A DNA stretch of 64,000 bases from Pteria penguin (Eukaryota; Mollusca; Bivalvia; Pterioida; Pteriidae), in NCBI GenBank assembly GCA_035048485.1, contig CM068588.1:24326324-24390323 (forward strand). The letters run 5' to 3'. The notes under the pieces were generated by a model. The model made no database searches, was not told the origin of the DNA, and saw only the letters and a list, made by a program, of their open reading frames with translations. Within the stretch, counting starts at the first letter, position 1, and every line of letters starts with the position of its first letter. A program made the translations under genes and the position numbers. Positions 11,152 to 20,035 of this stretch are shown piece after piece.

Positions 11152-11337
11152 AGGCAATCTGATTAAAATCATATCTTTATCTAGCTTCTCTATTTGTCCC
11201 ATTACGCAATGGGACAAATAGAGAAGCGGAATAAAGATATGGTTTTAATCACAGGGCTTTCGGCTCGTCCCCCCCCCCTCTTTAATTATACCAATTGAGG
11301 GGGACGAGCCGAAAGCCCTGTGGTTTTAATCAGATTG
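11152..11337. mobile_element. Foldback MITE (CAATCTGATTAAAA ends) with a nested MITE
   Basis: AATCTGATTAAAATCATATC at the left pairs with the right arm's GATATGGTTTTAAT...CAGATT, the right arm being split by the 73-bp element at 11,250. The central part, CTTCTCTATTTGTCCCATT and its complement, is nearly perfect. The right arm of the same family occurs at 15,017-15,069. The other inverted arm (near 19,790) lacks it. Confidence 0.8.
11250..11322. mobile_element. 73-bp hairpin MITE with 8-bp target duplication
   Basis: Starts CACAGGGCTTTCGGCTCGTC and ends with its exact complement, with a short T/A-rich loop. GTTTTAAT flanks both sides (11,242-11,249 and 11,323-11,330). The related sequence at 15,054-15,069 has one GTTTTAAT and no insert. 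An 8-bp duplication fits the hAT superfamily. A similar end, CACAGGGCTTTC, lies at 63,880. Confidence 0.8.
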
Positions 11338-11449
11338 GGTGTACAGGAGGCTCTGACTCCTTCTAAACATTTTCAATACCCTCATATCCCTTCTTGTTAG
11401 TAAAGTGCCACGCCTACCTTAGTATCAATTTACTAAAATGGTAAAATGT

Positions 11450-11655
11450 TTAATATATGAAGATACACGTTTTTGTTGTTTTACTTTTCTTCTCAATTTT
11501 TAAGTTAGGTTTCTTTTTATTCTATTTTAGTGCAACAAGATATTCGTCAAATGATTTTAACACATTCATTGAAATTTGAAATCAAAATAAACATAACTTT
11601 AAAAGTGAGAACAAAAGTAAAACAACAGAAACGTGTATCTTCACGTATTAATAAA
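11450..11655. mobile_element. Foldback MITE with GAAGATACACGTTTTTGTTG ends, left copy
   Basis: Left arm TGAAGATACACGTTTTTGTT...TTTACTTTTCTTCTCA pairs with right arm TGAGAACAAAAGTAAAACAA...CGTGTATCTTCA. The same structure lies in the other inverted arm (19,470-19,680), so it predates that duplication. A lone arm occurs at 6,516-6,596. Confidence 0.78.
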
Positions 11656-11850
11656 CAATTCTTTATGCATGCCAAATAAAAATTCATAATCCTTAAATCT
11701 ATAATAATTTACAGCAAACGACTGCTCAAACACCTGTCTACAGATCAGGATGAAAACATCAACACTTGCAAGAGACTGTGATTACTTCATTTCTACCACT
11801 TCTTATCAAAATCCTTCCAGTTGTTTTGCAGCAGAAGTTGATATTGTGGA

Positions 11851-11868
11851 CCCCCCCCCCCCCCCCCC

Positions 11869-11905
<37 letters not shown>
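11851..11905. repeat. C20 then T33 tract
   Basis: Twenty C, then TC, then 33 T. The other inverted arm (near 19,245-19,275) has only short runs at this place, so the tract expanded after the duplication. Confidence 0.93.
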
Positions 11906-11907
<2 letters not shown>

Positions 11908-12109
11908 CGTCATAAGAAATTAATTTAAAAAATCTTAAAATTAATAGACTGACAACAAAGAATCCAAATTAGAGCAACATTGTCAATTAAAGGGAAAAAA
12001 TTATACTTTTTTGTTTTGAAATCGCTAAGTCCCAAAAAGGTTAAAAAAAAAACACCTGAAACTTTTGATTTAGGAATAAAACCAAAAAAATAACCACTTC
12101 TTCGCATAA

Positions 12110-12430
12110 CCCTTTATATCATTCCTATGTATTCAGTTTGTTTCTGTCAGCAGCCGATCGGTAGAAGAAATTTGTCAAAGGAGGGTACCCTCTGTGACCT
12201 ACTTTTGTCTGTGGTGACGCCACCTGTTGATCGATCAGGACAAAAAAAAAATAAAAATAGTTTTAGGGGACCATGAGTCGACATAGTATCGTGAAAATCT
12301 TTTGTTCTGAAGAAGTCGAAAATGTAAATATTTAGGACGATAAATGACGGACGGACGTACGCCAGACGACACGGTATTACAATAGCTCAACTGAGCCTTC
12401 GGCTCAGATAAGCTAAAACTCATTTGATTT
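12110..12430 (-). mobile_element. Fragment of the CTGAGCCGAAGGCTCA repeat family
   Basis: Contains the short palindrome TGAGCCTTCGGCTCA and matches 18,750-19,080 in reverse. A third, diverged member is the insertion at 20,321-21,498. Confidence 0.65.
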
Positions 12431-12843
12431 CCATGAAAATCTGAGAGGAAATTTAACCATTGGTTAACTTGGTCGTCTGTTCACGTTTTGAACAACTGGC
12501 TTCAGACAGGTACAATTTCTATAAAGATGAAATCATCCTAAGAATAACCAAGTGTAATGAACCAAACTAAATAAAACAGTTCATGGAGAAAAGCGTACAA
12601 TATATATTTAATTAAAGGGAAAACTAAGTAATGATATCATAGGTTACAATGTTGAGTGGTATTCACATCGGCTATGATAAGTGTTTGAAGTAGACTTCAC
12701 CTCTTTATTCAATTCTTGAATACGACACATAGATATTGAACTTCTGAAGACTTATCTCACATTACTGGAGTAGGCTGTATGAAGTCCTATGGCGTAAGGA
12801 GGCACAAGCCAGTCATCCTGTGGAGAGAATTCTCTGGCTTGTA

Positions 12844-12931
12844 TGTAATATCCATCATATTTCATAACCGATGTAATATCCATCATATTTCATAACCGAT
12901 ATATCGGTTATGAAATATGATGGATATTACA
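12844..12931. repeat. Perfect 60-bp palindrome with a third arm copy
   Basis: 12,872-12,901 and 12,902-12,931 are exact reverse complements (30 bp each, centre CCGATATATCGG). A 28-bp direct copy of the left arm stands immediately before it (12,844-12,871). Confidence 0.95.
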
Positions 12932-13044
12932 TAACTTTAGCCACCAATACCAATACAATTCACTAGAAGAAGGTCAGGAGACCGAAATATTGTGAATACT
13001 GAGTTAATTGTTCTTTGTTTTATGACACTTCCCTTAGGAGGACT

Positions 13045-13119
13045 ATTAAGACATTTATTTATGACATCATACTGAAAAAGTGCACCAAATGGTGCTATGT
13101 CAGGCATTTGACGATCCCT
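13045..13119. mobile_element. Truncated copy of the GAGGGATCG MITE
   Basis: Its right end GGCATTTGACGATCCCTC followed by AATT, and the inner sequence ACATTTATTTATGACATCAT, match the MITEs at 22,503 and 22,698; the left end is missing. Confidence 0.65.
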
Positions 13120-13176
13120 CAATTTCGCCATCACTCGGTACGTTTCTGATACATCGTTCACTTAACATCATTTTTT

Positions 13177-14115
13177 TTTTAGTTATAGAGTTCTGAGCAC
13201 TGACTGACGTTCTACAGATATATGGAAATTTTTCGTCTCGGTGTTATAGATGTCAAATCTCTCCATGAAACAAACAACACTCACTTACAACATGCATAAA
13301 CAGATAAATGTTATGTAACAGGCAGGGTGAAAATGGGGATATATCACTGTACTTATCCGTTTTTGATTTTTACATATTGCAGCATTCTTTTATGAGTAGA
13401 GGTGCGAGAGACTCCGAATGCATGGAAGGTTACGACTTTGGTTTTATCCTAGGCCATAATGCAACTTTTCAGTAAATCTTTATAAATACTGTTACAAATA
13501 TTTTGAAATCCAAATTTGTATTCAATGAAGAAGCATACAAATGATATATATTCAATTATTTTCTAATTTAAGACAGAGCGATATATGTCTCTGTTTATGA
13601 TAATAATCATGGTAAAACAAAAGATTAAAAAATAAGATTTTACTTGGAGATTGAAGATAAATCCCGAGGAGCTATAATCATAATTAATCTCCAAAGCAGA
13701 GTTACGGTCCTTGCACTCCCTTTAATGTGTGGATTGTAAAGGAACGACAACTCTGCTTTCGAGATTGACTCATAATAAGTTACTAGTCTGGATCATCTAA
13801 GCGTTTGTGAAATAGTCTCATTGTGGCCGGACCCGGGAATCGAACCCAGAAATTTCCGTTATGAAAAAAGACGCTCTCACCTTTGAGCTATCCGGGCTGA
13901 AACCAGCAAGTCACACTCCTCCCCTGCCAGAAATTTCCAATCCTGGAAACTTAAATACAAAACAACCCAAGATCGTAACTCTCACAGTACATAAGCAAAC
14001 ATGCAACTGATGAGGGTTGGCCACGGCACCAATTGTAACAGGCAGGAGAAAAAGTTGTGGCTGGCCCCGAAATCGTACTAAAACCTTCCGCTGTTAAGAC
14101 GGACGCTCTCACCGA
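13177..14115 (-). mobile_element. Composite SINE with two tRNA-like heads, left copy (interrupted)
   Basis: On the minus strand: a tRNA-like part near 14,115-14,050 (GGTGAGAGCGTCC, TAGTACGATTTCGG), a linker with GCCTGTTACAATTGGTGCC, a second tRNA-like part at about 13,895-13,822 (A box ATAGCTCAAAGGTGAG, B box GGGTTCGATTCCCGGG), and a tail at 13,345-13,177 ending TCAGTGCTCAGAACT. About 460 bp (13,346-13,812) interrupt the tail. It matches 16,496-16,950 throughout. Confidence 0.78.
13691..13762. repeat. Small inverted repeat inside the SINE interruption
   Basis: CCAAAGCAGAGTTACGGTCC and GGAACGACAACTCTGCTTTC form an imperfect hairpin with a loop of about 32 bp, probably the core of a small MITE. 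Confidence 0.55.
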
Positions 14116-15000
14116 TGAACAAGAATATTTTGTCTAGATATTGTTTTAAAAATACCAATTCGTGATTTTGTAAGTCAATTCTCTTCGAAATCGAGTTATC
14201 AAACTCGCATTTGTATGAAAATCTAGAAATATTGACTTTGTTGAATTCGAAATGATGCGATAATGTAACACTTATCAATATACTTTTTGACGACTTAACG
14301 CCGAACTGATCACTTCATCGACTTTTATAAGTCACTAAGTACTAAAATATACTTCAATCAAGTTCTCTCTTTATAATGAACTTTGAATTCATTATTATTG
14401 CAACATACCAGTGTTTTTTTTTCAATCTTTTCAAATAGAAGAATTCAATCTTTTTTAAAGGTACCTGTACCATTTCATTTGGGAATTTTTTGTTCTTTAA
14501 ATATTTGCATAAAGCTAAGAGATCAATGTTTGAGAAGAATTTAGACCGATTTGGGAATAAAAATCAATGTTGATACTGAAAATTTCATTGGGAATGGTCC
14601 TCATAACGGACTTGAATTGAAGAGAAAAACACAGAACACTTAGCATATACAGTGTCTGATTTAGATGGAGGACTCCTTTTTTCGCTACAGATTTGGACGG
14701 CTTATACAGATATTAGATTGAAAACATTCAAATAATAAGAGTAAAAGTCCAGACTTTGCACCAAAATGGCTATGTAATTTGGTTAATATGTGACTATCAC
14801 ATGTGCCCCACCCCCTTTTTCGGAAATCCTGGATCCGCCACTGACATTATATAAAGTACTGTTGATATAAGAAATTATGAAGAAATAAATAATTCTGGAA
14901 AACATATCTATTTTGGAAATACATGTATACAGGATATTCAACATATAAATAATGGTCATCTTATATTTCATACTATTCTTTTTATCTCGTACATATACCA
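14116..15000. other. Intergenic stretch
   Basis: No gene. A GGATCCGCCACTG end near 14,830 (family CAGTGGCGGATCCAG) is a repeat edge, also seen near 25,030 and 63,845. Confidence 0.6.
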
Positions 15001-15009
15001 ATCTGATGA

Positions 15010-15069
15010 CTTTATCCGCAATGGGACAAATAGAGAAGAGGAATAAAGATCTGGTTTTAATCAGATTGG
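15010..15069. mobile_element. Second copy of the CAATCTGAT MITE (short form)
   Basis: Starts CCAATCTGAT and ends ATCAGATTGG, with TA directly outside each end. The inner part CGCAATGGGACAAATAGAGA matches 11,203-11,222. It lacks the long left arm and the nested hairpin, and so shows the empty site for the 73-bp element. Confidence 0.65.
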
Positions 15070-15615
15070 TACAAATACTATCTCTATTATTGATGGGTTC
15101 GCCATCGGCTAATATAAGATTGAAGTGCGAAAATTGATTTATCAGTTTGAAATACAAAAGGTAATCGTTCCTAAAAAAGTTTTATTTTGAAATACCTGTA
15201 ATTAAATTATAAGAAATGACTTTGAAAAAAAATTCTGCCTATAGATGTATAGACAAAAACAGGACGCACAAACTAAATATAATTCACTTCGCGGATTATA
15301 TTGCTTTTTCCTCGGTTTGTATCTATACATAGATAGACAGAAAAAAAATTTACAGTCATTCCTTAACTGTTCTATCTACGATGTCATAGACACATGCGTT
15401 TTTGTCGGACCTCTGACGACGTCATCACAATGACGTTTACGGAAGGGTGACTTGGACGCCCCAAAATAGATTACAATCCAAGGACTTTAAAATAGAAAAG
15501 TAGTATCAAAGTTTTAAAAAATGGAAAAAGGAGGAAATATGGGAAGCCTGACTATGACGCGTGGTTATGGGTGTTACCATGGTGTGAATATCACCGTGAC
15601 GTTTTAAATAAATGA

Positions 15616-15618
<3 letters not shown>

Positions 15619-15653
<35 letters not shown>
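15619..15653. repeat. (AT)n microsatellite
   Basis: Uninterrupted TA dinucleotide run of about 34 bp. Confidence 0.97.
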
Positions 15654-15655
<2 letters not shown>

Positions 15656-15769
15656 AAGAAGATGATCGCCTACGTACGCTATGTCTTTGAAATATGAGTT
15701 ATTCTCCATTAGTGTAGGTATCATACACTCATTTCTACATCCGGCGTAGTTCAGTGCATGGCTCCAAAA

Positions 15770-16215
15770 AGAGAGGACTTCGATAAAAACCTTCAGACGT
15801 TCATTGTGATACTAGATTTCAGTAAGGCATTGACACTGTGCCCCAAACCATTCGCTCCATAAGTTAGAAAGCTACACAATTTCGTCTTTTCGTAGATGAT
15901 TATCTGCTCTACCGTCCCATGAACGACCATCAATTATCGCATGAAGACATTGTGCATCTAGAATCAAAGGCGTCTATATCGCAAATAAGATCTAACGCAA
16001 ATAAAGGTGTTCCGTCCTTAGTCGGAAGAGCAAGTCATTATTCTTCTTTAAACTGAACACCCATATACTTCAGACGGTACCAAAAACTCCATAATTAGAA
16101 GTTATTATATCAGAGACTTTAAATGGACTACACATATCAAAACATATGGAACAAAGCAAGCGCTACGTTACGCTTCTCACGACGAAACCTGCGCCACTGC
16201 AATCCCCCTCCCCCA
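15770..16215 (+). pseudogene. Degenerate non-LTR retrotransposon reverse transcriptase
   Basis: Fragments of an RT survive in changing frames: FIVILDFSKA (from 15,800) followed, after a one-base loss, by DTVP; RLFVDDYLLYR at 15,883-15,915, the catalytic F-x-D-D block; and near 16,120-16,200 a WxxHI / LRFSRRNLRHCN-type segment. The order fits the fingers-palm-thumb order of Jockey/CR1-like elements. Stops and frameshifts make it dead, and only about 450 bp remain of an element that would be several kb. The exact clade cannot be set from this. Confidence 0.75.
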
Positions 16216-16495
16216 GGTGCAGGGGAAGGAATACAATGCACTTGGATCCAACTGGAAGAAGACCCAAGTCGATGCCAAAAATCCAGAGGCCTTCCGACTA
16301 AGAAGTGATGTACATGCGTTCTCAATTTCCATCGTTTATATGTGGTACAGATTTCTGGGACTCCACGACGTAAGTACACAGATCTATACAGATGCATAGA
16401 GTGGCTTTACTATCGGATGACGTAGTAAATATTAAGGCTCCATGTTGTAGTAGAAGTTCTTACTTAAAACACCCTTCTATTCATCTGTGACGGAT

Positions 16496-16950
16496 AGCTA
16501 AATGCCAGTGGTGAGAGTGTCCTTTTGATAGCGGAAGGTTTTTAGTACGATTTCGGACCACAACTTTTTCTTCTGCCTGTTACAATTGGTGCCATGGCCA
16601 ACACTCATCAGTTGCATGTTTCTTTGTACACTGTGAGAGTTACGATCTTTGGGTTGTGTTGTGTTTAGGACTCCAGAATGGGAAATTTCTGGCAGGGGAG
16701 GAGTGTGACTGACGGGTATCGGCCGTAATAGCTCAATGGTGAGGGCATCTGCCATCATAGCGGAAAGTTCTGGGTTCGATTCCCGGGTCTGGCCACAATT
16801 TTTCACCCTGCTTGTTATGTACATCACATTTATCTATTTATGCATATTGTGAGTGAGTGTTGTTTGTTTCTTGGAGAGATTTAACATCAATATCATCGTG
16901 ACCAAAATTTTACATAAATCTGTAAAACGCCACTCAGTGCTCAGAACTCA
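16496..16950 (+). mobile_element. Composite SINE with two tRNA-like heads, right copy
   Basis: Uninterrupted copy: first tRNA-like part at about 16,500-16,560, linker with GCCTGTTACAATTGGTGCC, second tRNA-like part at 16,721-16,795 (A box TAGCTCAATGG at 16,729; B box GGTTCGATTCC at 16,773), and a tail with GTGAGTGAGTGTTGTTTGTT and CAGTGCTCAGAACT. The B box of the second head is perfect, so it could still bind TFIIIC. Confidence 0.8.
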
Positions 16951-17797
16951 GTACATATGGAGAAATTGTTACCACTTTATTCATGAGCTGTATACCCCAT
17001 AATACTGAAATCATGCATATTCATTAATTACGTCATACAAGTTTGCATACCGCGAACCCTTGAATACACTATATAGATGACGACTAGGGGTGTAAAAATT
17101 AATTTTAAAGAGCTTATTATCATGATGATGCATGTGTGCGTTTTCTTTAGGAGGGCGATGATGGGACGACGGCCGATCAGATCAACCGGCATTTGCAAAA
17201 TTTATCCCTTGAGGGGCCCCAGTATGTATAATGTGTCATAACAGGGTATGTACACTGTCAAGGACATCGTTCGAAGGCTGCCGGATAGTCTATTTATACA
17301 TAAATGAAGGGAACTTGAGATAAAATGTCTAAGCACGCGATTAAAATATATTTCAAAGATTTCCCTTTGGTGCCTCAACCTTAAATCTTGAAAATTGCAA
17401 AAAGCAGTGATTTTAACCTCAAAAGGAAACTTTGATAGAAATATTACAGAAAAAGTGGAAGCGAATTCCGGATATACATACACACGTTGCCCGTTCCCGA
17501 TGCTGGGCACAACGATACCTATTACTTATCCGGTGTATTCTATAGTGAAAAAGTGGAATTTCTGTAATTTTTCAAGAATCTTATTGTTTATAATGGACTG
17601 AATGGGCTTCATCGCTTCAATATGGCCGCTATGCAAATTAGCTAAATGGTAATAATTTCTCCATATGATCAGAATTGTTCCGAGTGATGGCGAAATTGAT
17701 TGCACAAATACAATCACGTGACGCCATATATACCGATGCTACCCGGTTACCGATTACTGCTAGTGACGAATCCAACAGAGATAAATCTGCACTAGAC
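16951..17797. other. Intergenic stretch
   Basis: Short open frames only; nothing recognised. Confidence 0.65.
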
Positions 17798-18221
17798 ATG
17801 GGATGCAAACACAGCCACTGTATACAGTTTGGTAATTCATCCAAGACAAATTCTGCTAGAAGGGCAATTTCCAACAGTCTGAGCCCAAAACAAATTGTAG
17901 AAACAAGAACATCTGAAGAGATCATCAGGCAACTAGAAGAAGTAGGACTGCTGAGTTCTCATATAATTAGGAAGGGGGAGTGGCTTTTACTGTCGGTAAT
18001 ATCGGCAGTATTGCCCTCCCGCCAAGACGGCTACAGAAGCTGGAGCAGAGACATAAACCGTCCAATGATGTTGAATACATTTCTGAGAAAAAGGCTTTGA
18101 TTGCTGATATTATGAAAAGGGCCAACGCAAAAGAAGACGGGAAAAACAGGAGACAAAAGAAGAGTCATTCATTAAAGAGCGAAAACAGAAGAAAGAAAAG
18201 TCTGTGACAAAGAAGAAGTAA
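17798..18221 (+). pseudogene. Stathmin-domain-containing protein 1-like pseudogene (STMND1-like), two frame breaks
   Basis: An ATG in good context (GACATGGG) opens MGCKHSHCIQFGNSSKTNS, an N-terminus with Gly2/Cys3 that could be acylated, then TSEEIIRQLEEVGLLSSHII. The frame breaks at a G5 run near 17,973; the next frame continues VAFTVGNIGSIALPPRRLQK and VEYISEKKALIADIMKRAN. It breaks again at an A5 run near 18,140 and continues ETKEESFIKERKQKKEKS to TAA at 18,219, with AATAAA at once after it. The MGC start, the EExxxxG...SH block, PPxRLxKL and the charged helix follow the layout I remember for STMND1. No introns are seen, so a processed copy is possible; assembly errors in the homopolymers are the alternative. 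Confidence 0.55.
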
Positions 18222-18329
18222 ATAAAACAAGAACAGGTATATTAATTATGCTTAAGCAATGTGCGGCCACATCAAACATCATTGAGCAGATGCAAAACAA
18301 GGAAGCCTCTATTGTCCTCACCCTCAATG
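18222..18329. other. Spacer before the right inverted arm
   Basis: Short unassigned sequence. Confidence 0.6.
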
Positions 18330-19469
18330 TATGGGAATTCTCTCCATAGAATGACTGGCTTGTGCCTCCTTACGACATAGGACTTCATACAGCCTACTCC
18401 AGTAATGTGAGATAAGTCTTCAGAAGTTCAATATCTATGTGTCGTATTCAAGGATTGATTAGGGAGGTGAAGTCTACTTCAAACACTTATCATAGCCGAT
18501 GTGAATACCACTCAACATTGTAACCTATGATATCATTACTTAGTTTTCCCTTTAATTAAATATATATTGTACGCTTTTCTCCATGAACTGTTTTATTTAG
18601 TTTGGTTCATTACACTTGGTTATTCTTAGGATGATTTCGTCTTTATAGAGATTGTACCTTCCTGAAGCCAGTTGTTCAAAACAGACGACCAAGTTAACCA
18701 ATGGTTAAATTTCATCTCAGATTTTCATGGAAATCAAATGAGTTTTAGCGCACCTGAGCCGAAGGCTCAATTGAGTTATTGTAATACCGTGTCGTCTGGC
18801 GTTCGTCCGTCCGTCATTTATCGTCCTAAATTTTTACATTTTCGACTTCTTCAGAACCATTGATTTTCACGATACTATGTGGGCATGAAGTACTTATGGT
18901 CCCCTAAAACTATTTTTATTTTTTGTCTTGATCGATAAACAGGTTGCGTCACCACAGACAGAAGTAGGTCACAGAGGGTACCCTCCTTTGACAAATTTCT
19001 TCTACCGATTGGCTGCTGACAGAGACAAACTGAATGCACAGGAATGATATAAAGGGATGTGTGAAGAAGTGTTGTTTTTGGTTCTATTCCTAAATCAAAA
19101 TCTTTAAGGTTTTTTCAATTTTTTTTTGGACTTAGTGATTTCAAAACAAAATTTGCTGTATTTTTTATCTTTTAAATTACAATGTTGCTTTAATATGGAT
19201 TCTTTGTTGTCAGTATATTAATTATAAGATTTTTTTTATTAATTTCTCAAGACGGTATAAAAAGGAGTCCACAGTATTAACTTCTGCTGCAAAACCACTG
19301 GACGAATTTTGATAAAAAGTGGTAGAAATGAAGTAATTATAGTCTCTTGCAAGTGTTGATGTTTTCATCCAGATCTGTCTACAGGTATTTGAGCAGTCGG
19401 TTATATCAGTCAATTATTTAAGATTTGAGTGTTATGAATACATGTATTTATTTGTCATGCATACAGAAA

Positions 19470-19680
19470 TGTTGATTAATACGAGAAGATATACGTTCCT
19501 GTTGTTTTACTTTTGTTCTCATTTTTAAAGTTATGGTTATTTTTATTTTACATTTCAATGAATGTGTTAAAATCATTTGAGTAATATCTTGTTGCACTAA
19601 AATAGAATAAAAAGAAACCTAACTTAAAAAATGAGAACAAAAGTAAAACAACAAAAACGTGTATCTTCATATATTAACAG
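19470..19680. mobile_element. Foldback MITE with GAAGATACACGTTTTTGTTG ends, right copy
   Basis: Counterpart of 11,450-11,655 in the right inverted arm, with arms reading AGAAGATATACGTTCCTGTT and ACGTGTATCTTCATATATTA. Confidence 0.78.
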
Positions 19681-20035
19681 TAAAACCATTTTAGTAAATT
19701 GATACTAAGGTAGGCATGACACTTTACTAACAAGAAGGGATATAAGAGTCCTTAAATGCATGGAAGGAGGCAGATCCCCCTTTATATCCTACATGCTCAA
19801 ATATCCCATTTCAATGTCATCGATTGATTAATTATTATACACAATTGCAAGACTAAATCAAGTTTAAATGGCGGATGCATTGCATATAAATTTACACCTT
19901 TGTAAACAATGCACCCCAAAAATGTGAGGGATTTTAGTCTACACCTCTGCAACAACCCTAAACTACCTGAAACAGCGAGTGATTCCCAGGAACTGCGGGA
20001 CTTCACCTCAAAGCTAGGACACTGCTGTGACACTT

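Larger units (their letters stand above)
10090..12835 (-). repeat. Large inverted repeat, left arm
   Basis: This stretch matches 18,330-22,985 in reverse orientation along its whole length, for example the segments at 10,900-11,110 with 19,800-20,035, 12,420-12,835 with 18,330-18,730, and 10,140-10,330 with 22,430-22,930. It carries three insertions absent from the other arm (10,555-10,658; about 11,152-11,337; 11,250-11,322) and an expanded C20-T33 tract at 11,851-11,905. Confidence 0.85.

Noticed and set aside
12304..12330. CTGAAGAAGTCGAAA as another hammerhead
   Set aside because: The core words are present but there is no stem II, stem III or closing stem.
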